Assembly (NCBI RefSeq): GCF_004208525.1
Contig: NZ_SGIT01000005.1
Span: forward strand, 1 to 64,000
DNA: 64,000 bases
Source: Sphingobacterium corticibacterium
GTDB lineage: Bacteria > Bacteroidota > Bacteroidia > Sphingobacteriales > Sphingobacteriaceae
Reading direction: 5' to 3'
In this document: positions 45,345 to 52,511 of the stretch, piece after piece
How the letters are laid out: the number at the start of each line of letters is the position of its first letter
How positions within the stretch are numbered: position 1 is the stretch's first letter
Position numbers and translations under genes: made by a program
Notes under the pieces: model-generated
Told to the model about the DNA's origin: nothing
What the model saw: only the letters and a program-made list of their open reading frames with translations
Database searches by the model: none

Positions 45345-45372
45345 AGACTCTGCCAATATATTGGCAGAGTCT
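45345..45372. terminator. Hairpin between rplL and rpoB, candidate attenuator or RNA-processing site
   Basis: A 28-bp perfect palindrome with 14-bp arms (AGACTCTGCCAATA and its complement). In minus-strand RNA it follows the rplL stop by 30 nt and is followed by an A/U-rich but not U-only stretch, so it should terminate only partly. E. coli has an attenuator and an RNase III site at the equivalent place. Confidence 0.6.
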
Positions 45373-45402
45373 AAACCTTTAAGGTGCTTATCTATGGTGA
45401 GA

Positions 45403-45780
45403 TTACTTGATCTCAACAACAGCTCCAGCTTCTTCTAATTGTTTTTTCAACGCTTCAGCTTCGTCTTTTGAAACACCAGTTTTCAATTCCTTAGGAGCAC
45501 CGTCCACTAAATCTTTAGCTTCTTTCAATCCTAAACCAGCTAAGTCTTTCACCAATTTAACGACTGCTAATTTCTGACCACCAGCTTCTTTCAAGATAAC
45601 GTCGAATGAAGTTTTCTCTTCAGCAGCAGCAGCGCCACCTTCAGCAGGAGCAGCAGCAACTGCAACAGCAGCAGCAGCAGGCTCGATACCGTACTCGTCT
45701 TTTAGGATATCAGCTAATTCCTTAACTTCTTTTACTGTTAAGTTAACCAACTGTTCAGCAAGTTGTTTTAAATCTGCCAT
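45403..45780 (-). CDS. rplL: 50S ribosomal protein L7/L12
   Basis: A 125-residue stalk protein: N-terminal dimerisation helix (MADLKQLAEQLVNLTVKEVKELADIL), Ala/Glu-rich hinge (about 33-55), and the C-terminal globular domain with VKLVKDLAGLGLKEAKDLVDGAPK that recruits translational GTPases. Gap to rplJ is 76 bp. Alanine-rich base composition is normal for this gene. Confidence 0.97.
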   Translation of the reverse strand: MADLKQLAEQLVNLTVKEVKELADILKDEYGIEPAAAAVAVAAAPAEGGAAAAEEKTSFDVILKEAGGQKLAVVKLVKDLAGLGLKEAKDLVDGAPKELKTGVSKDEAEALKKQLEEAGAVVEIK

Positions 45781-45856
45781 TTTATTTTGAATTTTTGAAT
45801 GTACTTAATATAAATTGTTAATTAAAAATACACGAACATTTTATAAGAGTTGTTCG

Positions 45857-46375
45857 TTAACCTCTTTCTTCTAAAGCTTTTACCAAACCTGAAATTGTAT
45901 TTCCACCTGATTGAAGTGCGGAAATAACATTCTTCGCAGGAGACTGAAGCAATGCGATAACGTCCGCGATAAGTTCTTCCTTAGATTTAAGGGTAACTAA
46001 AGCATTCAATTGATCATCACCAACAAAAGCAGTCTCTTGGATATAAGCCGCTTTCAAAACGGGCTTATCACCTTCTTTACGCAATTGCTTGATCAATTTC
46101 GCTGGCGCATTTCCTGATTCAGAGAACATCAACGTAGAAGCACCTTTAAGTACACTGCGCAATTCTTCCGAATCAATACCTGCCTCCACAAGTGCCTTCT
46201 CGATCAAGGAGTTTTTAGCTACTTGAATAGCTATTCCTTGCTCAAAGCCTTTGCGGCGAATATTATTTACTTTTTCAACAGATAAATCAGCAGTATCCGT
46301 AATATAAAAATTACCGTAAGATTTAATCTGCTCGGCCAAAGCTTGAACAATTGCTTGTTTTTCTTCTTTTCTCAT
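45857..46375 (-). CDS. rplJ: 50S ribosomal protein L10
   Basis: A 172-residue stalk base protein that binds 23S rRNA and carries the L7/L12 dimers through its C-terminal helix. Family patterns: MRKEEKQAIVQALAEQIKS, FYITDTADLSVEKVNNIRR and AKNSLIEKAL. It follows rplA by 2 bp, so coupled translation is likely. In other bacteria L10 represses its own mRNA; no leader motif was recognised here. Confidence 0.96.
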   Translation of the reverse strand: MRKEEKQAIVQALAEQIKSYGNFYITDTADLSVEKVNNIRRKGFEQGIAIQVAKNSLIEKALVEAGIDSEELRSVLKGASTLMFSESGNAPAKLIKQLRKEGDKPVLKAAYIQETAFVGDDQLNALVTLKSKEELIADVIALLQSPAKNVISALQSGGNTISGLVKALEERG

Positions 46376-46377
46376 GA

Positions 46378-47076
46378 TTAAATTCCTGCTACTGATTTAG
46401 TCTCCACATGAATACTAGGACTCATGGTTGAAGAGATGTGAATACTCCTAAAGTATGTTCCTTTAGCAGCGGAAGGTTTAAGACGCGCAAGAGTTTGTAA
46501 CACCTCTAATGCGTTGTCATAAATCTTATCTGCATCGAACGACGCTTTACCCACTGAAGTATGGATGATACCTGTCTTGTCGACTTTGAAATCAATTTTA
46601 CCACCTTTAACTTCCGTTACAGCTTTCCCTACTTCCGTAGTCACTGTTCCAGTTTTAGGGTTAGGCATCAAGTTTCTAGGACCTAGAATACGCCCTAATT
46701 TACCCACTTTTGCCATAACGCTAGGCATAGTAATAATGATATCAACGTCAGTCCAACCACCTTCGATTTTGCTGATATAATCATCAAGACCTACGTAATC
46801 CGCGCCTGCTGCTTTAGCTTCTTCTTCCTTATCAGGAGTACACAATACTAAAACACGTACGGTCTTACCAGTTCCGTGAGGTAATGTAGCGATACCACGA
46901 ACCATTTGGTTTGCTTTACGGGGATCCACGCCTAAACGAACGTCGATATCCACAGAAGCGTCAAATTTCGTCGCAGTAATCTCTTTAACCAAAGCTGCTG
47001 CTTCTTTTAAAGAGTACGCTTTACCAGCTTCAATTTTGGATAGTGCCGCTTTTTGATTTTTTGTTAATCTAGCCAC
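46378..47076 (-). CDS. rplA: 50S ribosomal protein L1
   Basis: A 232-residue 23S rRNA-binding protein of the L1 stalk. Recognisable by DVDIRLGVDPRKANQMVRG-like text (residues 40-60), GRILGPRNLMPNPKTGTVT and VDKTGIIHTSVGKASFDADKIYDN. Lies 22 bp after rplK in the ribosomal operon. L1 is a translational autoregulator of rplKA in E. coli; whether that holds here is not visible. Confidence 0.97.
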   Translation of the reverse strand: MARLTKNQKAALSKIEAGKAYSLKEAAALVKEITATKFDASVDIDVRLGVDPRKANQMVRGIATLPHGTGKTVRVLVLCTPDKEEEAKAAGADYVGLDDYISKIEGGWTDVDIIITMPSVMAKVGKLGRILGPRNLMPNPKTGTVTTEVGKAVTEVKGGKIDFKVDKTGIIHTSVGKASFDADKIYDNALEVLQTLARLKPSAAKGTYFRSIHISSTMSPSIHVETKSVAGI

Positions 47077-47098
47077 TTTCTTAAACTGATTTCGTTAA

Positions 47099-47542
47099 TT
47101 AATTGTTCCAAGGAGCGCTACCAGAAACGGTAATGCCCATACTACGTGCTGTTCCAGCCACCATTTTCATAGCAGACTCTACAGTAAATGCATTCAAATC
47201 AGGCATTTTATCTTTGGCGATCGCCTCAACCTGCTCCCACGTAATGGAAGCTACTTTTTTACGGTTAGGCTCACCCGACCCACTTTTCAGTTTAGCTGCA
47301 TCTTTTAACTGAACAGCTACTGGAGGAGTCTTGATGATAAAATCAAATGATTTGTCGCTGTAAACTGTAATGACAACAGGTAATACTTGACCTGGTTTGT
47401 CTTGCGTACGAGCGTTAAATTGCTTACAGAAGTCCATAATGTTTACTCCTTTAGCACCCAATGCAGGTCCTACCGGAGGAGATGGATTCGCAGCACCGCC
47501 CTTTACTTGTAATTTTACTAACGCACTGACTTCTTTTGCCAT
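47099..47542 (-). CDS. rplK: 50S ribosomal protein L11
   Basis: A 147-residue protein of the GTPase-associated centre. The N-terminal proline-rich PPVGPALGAKGVNIMDFCKQFN, site of thiostrepton action in L11, is intact, and the C-terminal rRNA-binding domain ends with GTARSMGITVSG. First ribosomal gene after the nusG terminator, with a promoter-like element 108 bp upstream. Confidence 0.97.
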   Translation of the reverse strand: MAKEVSALVKLQVKGGAANPSPPVGPALGAKGVNIMDFCKQFNARTQDKPGQVLPVVITVYSDKSFDFIIKTPPVAVQLKDAAKLKSGSGEPNRKKVASITWEQVEAIAKDKMPDLNAFTVESAMKMVAGTARSMGITVSGSAPWNN

Positions 47543-47649
47543 TTTGTTTTGAATTTAATTGTTAAATGTTTGTTAGTAAGGTGGAAGCATTATAACGTAA
47601 CATTTATGTTTTCGATAGTTACATATAAACTATATAACCAAACGAGGTG

Positions 47650-47685
47650 CAAAGATAATAAGAAGTTTTGGAATAAAAAAACCAA
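47650..47685 (-). promoter_or_regulatory. Promoter of the rplKAJL-rpoBC unit
   Basis: Minus strand TATCTTTG at 47657-47650 is a full -7 match. The nearest TTG is at 47685-47683, a 25-nt spacer, slightly longer than the usual 17-23. It lies directly after the nusG terminator, so the ribosomal genes can be expressed independently of secE-nusG. Confidence 0.55.
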
Positions 47686-47698
47686 AAATAAAATATAT

Positions 47699-47744
47699 AT
47701 AATAGCAGAACGGTAACCTTGTTGGGTTACCGTTCTGCTATTAT
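47699..47744 (-). terminator. Intrinsic terminator after nusG
   Basis: A hairpin with perfect 20-bp arms (47699-47718 and 47725-47744) and a 6-nt loop; the core is GCAGAACGGTAACC. It starts 8 nt after the nusG stop and is followed on the minus strand by an A/U-rich run. It separates nusG from rplK, which are co-transcribed in many bacteria. Confidence 0.8.
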
Positions 47745-47752
47745 TTTTTCGA

Positions 47753-48298
47753 TTACTCTTTTTCTACCTGCATATAGTTAAGCTCAAGCGGTGTTTTACG
47801 CCCGAATACTTTAACCATAACAGTAAGTTTCTTTTTATCTTCATGAACCTCTTCGATTTCTCCGGTAAAGCCATTAAATGGCCCATCGTTTACTTTCACG
47901 GTTTCCCCTACATAATACGGAACGTTCATACTTTCGCCTTGTTCCGCCATCTCGTCTACCTTACCTAAGATTCGGTTCACTTCGGCTGGGCGTAAAGGGA
48001 TAGCATTCCCTGCTTTATCGCCTAAAAACCCAATGACGCTATTCAAGTTCTTGATCGCGTGCTCAATCTCTCCGTCCAATGCGGCTTCGATCAAAACATA
48101 TCCAGGGTAATAGTTACGTTCTTTTGCAACTTTCTTCCCATCGCGCATTTGGTAATATTTTTCCATTGGAATCAACACCTGAGGCACTAAGTGTTGAATA
48201 CCTAAGCGGTTTACCTCAGCCTCCACGTACTGCTTTACCTTCTTCTCTTTTCCACTAACGGCACGAACTACATACCATTTTAACGATTGATCTGCCAT
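47753..48298 (-). CDS. nusG: Transcription termination/antitermination factor NusG
   Basis: A 181-residue elongation factor: N-terminal NGN domain (KWYVVRAVSGKEKKVKQYVEAEV) that binds RNA polymerase and C-terminal KOW domain (VKVNDGPFNGFTGEIEEV) that contacts Rho or S10. Normal length. It follows secE by 20 bp and is ended by its own terminator. BoxA-like sites upstream of the tRNA-tuf unit and the left-edge operon are possible places of NusG-dependent antitermination. Confidence 0.97.
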   Translation of the reverse strand: MADQSLKWYVVRAVSGKEKKVKQYVEAEVNRLGIQHLVPQVLIPMEKYYQMRDGKKVAKERNYYPGYVLIEAALDGEIEHAIKNLNSVIGFLGDKAGNAIPLRPAEVNRILGKVDEMAEQGESMNVPYYVGETVKVNDGPFNGFTGEIEEVHEDKKKLTVMVKVFGRKTPLELNYMQVEKE

Positions 48299-48318
48299 AA
48301 AATTTTTAATGATAAAAT

Positions 48319-48513
48319 TTAGGAAGTAATTCCGTACAATAACTCCAATAGATTACTTGAAGCTTTATCCATCACAAATATTAACAACGCAATAATGACA
48401 GACGCTACAAGTACCACTACAGCCGAGTTTTGCAATTGCGCCCAAGTAGGCCAAGTTACCTTCTCTGTAACCTCGACATAGGAGCTTTTAAAAAAATCAA
48501 GTACTTTAGCCAT
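48319..48513 (-). CDS. secE: Protein translocase subunit SecE
   Basis: A 64-residue short-form SecE with a single transmembrane segment (about 31-50) preceded by the conserved amphipathic helix and VTWPTW motif (KVTWPTWAQLQNS). It stabilises SecY in the inner-membrane translocon. It lies 25 bp after tRNA-Trp and 20 bp before nusG, the usual bacterial order. Confidence 0.95.
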   Translation of the reverse strand: MAKVLDFFKSSYVEVTEKVTWPTWAQLQNSAVVVLVASVIIALLIFVMDKASSNLLELLYGITS

Positions 48514-48538
48514 TTTTAGTTTACCTAAATTATTTTAG

Positions 48539-48610
48539 CAGGGGTACCAGGATTCGAACCCAGACCAACGGTTTTGGAGACCGCTATACTAACCATTATA
48601 CTATACCCCT
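48539..48610 (-). tRNA. tRNA-Trp (CCA)
   Basis: A 72-nt cloverleaf with acceptor AGGGGTA/TACCCCT, anticodon CCA in the loop of the CGGTCT...ACCG arm, T-loop GGTTCGAATCC and discriminator G as expected for tRNA-Trp. The 3' CCA is not encoded. It sits directly before secE. Confidence 0.95.
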
Positions 48611-48628
48611 TGGTTTTTTTTGATGACG

Positions 48629-48659
48629 CAAATATAGCGTTTCAACACTATTAGCGCAA
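48629..48659 (-). promoter_or_regulatory. Promoter of tRNA-Trp-secE-nusG
   Basis: Minus strand TTG at 48659-48657, 20-nt spacer, TATATTTG at 48636-48629: full match to the Bacteroidota consensus, about 19 bp before the mature tRNA 5' end. Confidence 0.7.
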
Positions 48660-48709
48660 ATATTATTTACCTTTTTTTCTACTTTATTACCATTGTCTAT
48701 ACGTAGAAA

Positions 48710-48747
48710 AAAACAAGCTAACCAGCCTTAGCCAATTAGCTTGTTTT
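48710..48747 (-). terminator. Intrinsic terminator after tuf
   Basis: Arms AAAACAAGCTAA (48710-48721) and TTAGCTTGTTTT (48736-48747) are perfectly complementary. On the minus strand the stem is followed by a U-tract. It lies 25 bp after the tuf stop. Confidence 0.85.
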
Positions 48748-48772
48748 ATTATGTTAAAATAATCTTAAAAGA

Positions 48773-49960
48773 TTACGCAACAATTTCAGTTACCTGACCA
48801 GCACCTACTGTTCTACCACCTTCACGGATAGCGAAACGTAGACCTTTTTCCATAGCAATAGCATTGATCAATTTCACAGAGATTGTAACGTTATCACCTG
48901 GCATAACCATTTCAGTACCTTCTGGCAACGAGATTTCTCCTGTTACGTCAGTCGTACGGAAATAGAATTGAGGACGGTATTTGTTGAAGAATGGCGTGTG
49001 ACGTCCACCTTCAGCTTTTGACAACACGTAAACCTCAGCTTTGAAGTCTGTGTGAGGAGTTACTGTACCTGGTTTACAGATTACCATACCACGACGGATA
49101 TCTGTTTTTTCAATACCACGCAACAATAAACCTACGTTATCACCCGCTTCACCATAATCCAAAATCTTACGGAACATCTCTACTCCTGTTACTGTAGATT
49201 TCAAGTTCTCAGCACCCATACCTAAGATTTCAACTGGATCACCCGAGTTGATTACACCTCTTTCGATACGACCAGTAGCAACTGTACCACGACCAGTGAT
49301 AGAGAAAACGTCCTCGATTGGCATCAAGAAAGGAAGGTCGGTCAAACGTGGAGGAATTGGAATATAGTTATCTACAGCATCCATTAATTCCATAATTTTA
49401 TCAACCCACTCTGTTTCACCATTCAATGCACCTAGAGCCGATCCTTTGACCACAGGGATATCATCACCTGGGAATTCGTAGAATGACAATAGCTCACGAA
49501 CTTCCATTTCAACAAGCTCTAACAACTCTTCGTCGTCAACTAAGTCAACTTTATTCAAGAATACTACTAACGCAGGAACACCTACCTGGCGAGCCAACAA
49601 GATGTGCTCACGAGTTTGAGGCATAGGACCATCAGTCGCAGCAACTACGATGATAGCACCATCCATCTGTGCAGCACCGGTAACCATGTTTTTCACATAG
49701 TCAGCGTGACCTGGACAGTCAACGTGCGCATAGTGACGGTTCGCTGTTTGGTATTCTACGTGTGCCGTATTGATTGTAATACCACGCTCTTTTTCTTCAG
49801 GAGCAGAGTCAATTGAATCAAATGAACGAGCCTCTGAAAAACCTTTGTCAGCCAATACTTTAGTGATAGCAGCTGTGGTAGTTGTTTTACCGTGGTCAAC
49901 GTGACCGATTGTACCGATATTTAAGTGCGGTTTACTCCGGTCAAATTTCTCTTTTGCCAT
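48773..49960 (-). CDS. tuf: Elongation factor Tu
   Basis: A 395-residue GTPase that delivers aminoacyl-tRNA to the ribosome. G-domain motifs are complete: GHVDHGKT (P-loop), the RGITI switch I, DCPGHADY (switch II with the catalytic His) and NKVD, followed by beta-barrel domains II and III ending GRTVGAGQVTEIV. It lies downstream of four tRNA genes on one likely transcript, the thrU-tyrU-glyT-thrT-tufB-like order known from E. coli. Confidence 0.98.
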   Translation of the reverse strand: MAKEKFDRSKPHLNIGTIGHVDHGKTTTTAAITKVLADKGFSEARSFDSIDSAPEEKERGITINTAHVEYQTANRHYAHVDCPGHADYVKNMVTGAAQMDGAIIVVAATDGPMPQTREHILLARQVGVPALVVFLNKVDLVDDEELLELVEMEVRELLSFYEFPGDDIPVVKGSALGALNGETEWVDKIMELMDAVDNYIPIPPRLTDLPFLMPIEDVFSITGRGTVATGRIERGVINSGDPVEILGMGAENLKSTVTGVEMFRKILDYGEAGDNVGLLLRGIEKTDIRRGMVICKPGTVTPHTDFKAEVYVLSKAEGGRHTPFFNKYRPQFYFRTTDVTGEISLPEGTEMVMPGDNVTISVKLINAIAMEKGLRFAIREGGRTVGAGQVTEIVA

Positions 49961-50036
49961 GTTTATGCGAATTAGTAATTATAAAATGTTTCTTAATTAA
50001 ATCCTTTACAAAAGTAATAAACTTTCATATTTTTTG

Positions 50037-50108
<72 letters not shown>

Positions 50109-50196
50109 TTATCAAAAGCCTATCTACAGATGATAGCCTCTACCTATTTGGACAATTCATCAAAAAGACAGAGACTTAAATCAAACTTTAAAAATG

Positions 50197-50269
50197 AGCG
50201 GAAGACGGGCCTCGAACCCGCAACCTATAGCTTGGAAGGCTATCGCTCTACCAATTGAGCTACTTCCGC
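50197..50269 (-). tRNA. tRNA-Gly (TCC)
   Basis: A 73-nt cloverleaf; acceptor GCGGAAG/CTTCCGC, anticodon stem ATAGC/GCTAT with loop CTTCCAA giving anticodon TCC, T-loop GGTTCGAGGCC. CCA not encoded. Confidence 0.95.
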
Positions 50270-50338
50270 TGATTGATTCTAGATGATCCATACCGATTCA
50301 TTGATTGAACCAGCATGTAACATACTAAAATCGGGTGG

Positions 50339-50419
50339 TGGAGGGAGAAGGATTCGAACCTTCGAAGCCGAAGCAACGGATTTACAGTCCGTCCCATTTG
50401 ACCGCTCTGGAACCCCTCC
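50339..50419 (-). tRNA. tRNA-Tyr (GTA)
   Basis: An 81-nt class II tRNA with a long variable arm. Acceptor GGAGGGG with TCCCTCC, anticodon GTA in the loop of the ACGGA/TCCGT stem, T-loop GGTTCGAATCC, discriminator A. CCA not encoded. Confidence 0.95.
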
Positions 50420-50445
50420 AAACCTGCAAATAAATTTGCATTTAG

Positions 50446-50518
<73 letters not shown>

Positions 50519-50628
50519 AATATTTTAATTTTAAAAAACTCTCCAAAGAACACCTACCTTTTCAGATAGCGAGTGCAAAAATCCAACTTAATTTTGATAT
50601 TTGCAAGTTTTTTAAAAACTTTTTTACT

Positions 50629-50641
50629 GTGTTAAAGAACG
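50629..50641 (-). promoter_or_regulatory. boxA-like antitermination site of the tRNA-tuf leader
   Basis: The minus strand reads GTTCTTTAACAC here, close to the bacterial boxA TGCTCTTTAACA. It lies about 42-54 nt into the transcript predicted from the promoter at 50690-50718 and resembles the site at 90-81 in the left-edge leader. Confidence 0.55.
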
Positions 50642-50689
50642 TCAATCATCAGCCTCAAATAACCTCTAGTCCATTCGATTTTGATGAGG

Positions 50690-50718
50690 CAAAGATAGCG
50701 ACTCCATCCAAACTACAA
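50690..50718 (-). promoter_or_regulatory. Promoter of the tRNA-tuf unit
   Basis: Minus strand TTG at 50718-50716, 18-nt spacer, TATCTTTG at 50697-50690: full Bacteroidota consensus. The predicted start near 50683 gives a leader of about 165 nt before the first tRNA. Confidence 0.72.
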
Positions 50719-50813
50719 AAATATTTTAAAAAAAAAAACCAGCGTTTGCACCATATACTTGATACGCAAGGAAATAATTTACATCTTGCACCGCATTTTC
50801 AAGACTGTTACTT

Positions 50814-51980
50814 ATGTTGATAAAACTAAATCCGTATTTCGGAAATATCTTGTTATGGACTTTATTGTTCATGACTTCTTTTTTTTCACCAGCTTATGCA
50901 CAAGAACAGACGCTTATCCAGAAAATGGTAAAAAAATTCCTCTCTGCAGAAAGTGACTCTACACGTGGCGCCAGTTTGATTGTGCTGCCTGCCTTGGGAT
51001 ACGCCCAAGAAACCGGCGTGGAGTACGGCATTGCTGGAACATATAATTTCTACTTGGATAAAGCTGACCCACACAGCCGAACGTCTAACATAACACTTAT
51101 GGGAACGCTTACTACTAAAAAACAGAAAAACATCAAACTGCTGACCGATATATGGACCAAAGACAATAATTACCATATTTTAACCGAACTACGGTATCGG
51201 GATTGGCCCTTTAATTTCTATGGCCTCGGGTCAGATACCTGGTTGGCCGATGAGGATTTTTTGGAACATCAACTCACACGGGCGAAGGTCGATCTAGAAA
51301 AAAAAATTGTCCCCAAATGGTATGCCGGTGTAAATGTGGAATATGAAAATTTTAGGTTTAACGATCGTGAACCTGGGGGTGTTTTTGAGCAACCCGAAGT
51401 ATTAGGAAGAAAGGGTGGCCAGTATTTAGCCCTGGGCGTATCGTCTCTGTACGACACGCGAAACAACACCACTTATACGACAAATGGCTTCTACTCCCGC
51501 ATAAAATATGCGTATGCCCCCAGTTTTTGGGATGCCGACAATTTCGTAGGAAGTCAAGTCGAAGCTGATGTTAGAGGATTTCACGCCCTTTCGCCAGAGC
51601 TAACACTTGCCGGGCAAGTGCTTTACCGCAGTACCTTCGGGGAAAACGTTCCATTTTATGCCTATCGCGATCTTGGAGGCGACATGACCATGCGTGGTTA
51701 CTATCTGGGACGATATAAAGACAAGAACTATGCTACTGCACAACTTGAATTACGATATCGGTTTATACCCCGGCTGGGTGTTGTCGGGTTTGGCGGGACG
51801 GGTAGCACCTTCTCCCGACAGCACGATTTACGTTTAGTACCAAGCTTCGGTGGAGGTATCCGTTATTTCTTTAGCTTAGAACATAACAGCACCGTTCGGT
51901 TTGATTATGCTTTTGGTGAAAAAAGACCGGGCGAAAAGAGACAGACGGGATTTTATTTAAGTATCAGCGAGGCTTTTTAA
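50814..51980 (+). CDS. Omp85/BamA-type outer-membrane barrel protein (surface antigen family, no POTRA)
   Basis: A 388-residue protein with a signal peptide (cleavage after AYA near residue 29). After a short linker the chain shows alternating beta strands to a C-terminal Phe, as in outer-membrane barrels. MTMRGYYLGRYKDKNYA near residue 297 resembles the VRGF/Y loop of the Omp85 superfamily, and VVGFGGTGS follows. POTRA domains are absent, so it resembles short patatin-less or TamA-barrel homologues of unknown function. It is a single gene, divergent from the tRNA-tuf unit and convergent with 51984-52463 (3 bp between stops). Confidence 0.8.
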   Translation: MLIKLNPYFGNILLWTLLFMTSFFSPAYAQEQTLIQKMVKKFLSAESDSTRGASLIVLPALGYAQETGVEYGIAGTYNFYLDKADPHSRTSNITLMGTLTTKKQKNIKLLTDIWTKDNNYHILTELRYRDWPFNFYGLGSDTWLADEDFLEHQLTRAKVDLEKKIVPKWYAGVNVEYENFRFNDREPGGVFEQPEVLGRKGGQYLALGVSSLYDTRNNTTYTTNGFYSRIKYAYAPSFWDADNFVGSQVEADVRGFHALSPELTLAGQVLYRSTFGENVPFYAYRDLGGDMTMRGYYLGRYKDKNYATAQLELRYRFIPRLGVVGFGGTGSTFSRQHDLRLVPSFGGGIRYFFSLEHNSTVRFDYAFGEKRPGEKRQTGFYLSISEAF

Positions 51981-51983
51981 CGT

Positions 51984-52463
51984 TCACTTCCAAAACGGAT
52001 AACGTAGCTGAAAATTTTCTTTCCGTTGTTCTTTACGGTACATCAATATGCCAAAATGAAATAAATTGATCGATACCACAACGTCTGCACTTTGCACCAG
52101 TTGCTGCCATATACGTTTTGTTTTGCGGGTTCGAAAAGGTTCATGTACGATGATCACCTTTCCTTGACAAACAGCTTTTTTTATCTTATCGGCAGAAGTG
52201 CTCCGTAAATCCGTAAACAGCGCCTCAGCATGATCAGATTGCCCCAAATACCCCAGTTCCTTCACATCCATATGGGTCAATATAGCTAAAAGCAAGCTTC
52301 TATATGTAGGATTAAAATCTGATGAAACTGTCACCGTATCGGTTTTCAAACGCGAAACATTATAAATAACATGTGAAGCCAAATCATACACAAAAGGGGA
52401 ATGCGTACCATGCCGGCTATTGGAAACAAAAAAATGTCGTATCAGATCCCAGTAGTAGCGCAT
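51984..52463 (-). CDS. Shortened methyltransferase-like protein
   Basis: A 159-residue protein. Its start (RHFFVSNSRHGTHSPFVYDLASHVIYN) and end (NLFHFGILMYRKEQRKENFQLRYPFW) match the ends of a Bacteroidota class I SAM-dependent methyltransferase family that is usually about 230-250 residues long. The glycine-rich SAM-binding motif between them is missing; the middle has only KELGYLGQSDHAEALF and a VIIVHEP strand. It is either a degenerate or a specialised non-catalytic member. The frame is intact, so it is called a gene, not a pseudogene. It follows the histidine kinase by 48 bp on the same strand. Confidence 0.6.
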   Translation of the reverse strand: MRYYWDLIRHFFVSNSRHGTHSPFVYDLASHVIYNVSRLKTDTVTVSSDFNPTYRSLLLAILTHMDVKELGYLGQSDHAEALFTDLRSTSADKIKKAVCQGKVIIVHEPFRTRKTKRIWQQLVQSADVVVSINLFHFGILMYRKEQRKENFQLRYPFWK

Positions 52464-52511
52464 GCCACAAAGGTAATATTTCGTATGAAGATGTTAGCAT
52501 TTTGCAGCAAG

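Noticed and set aside
45655..45690. GCAGCAGCAG-type repeats in rplL as a microsatellite of interest
   Set aside because: They encode the normal alanine-rich hinge of L7/L12.
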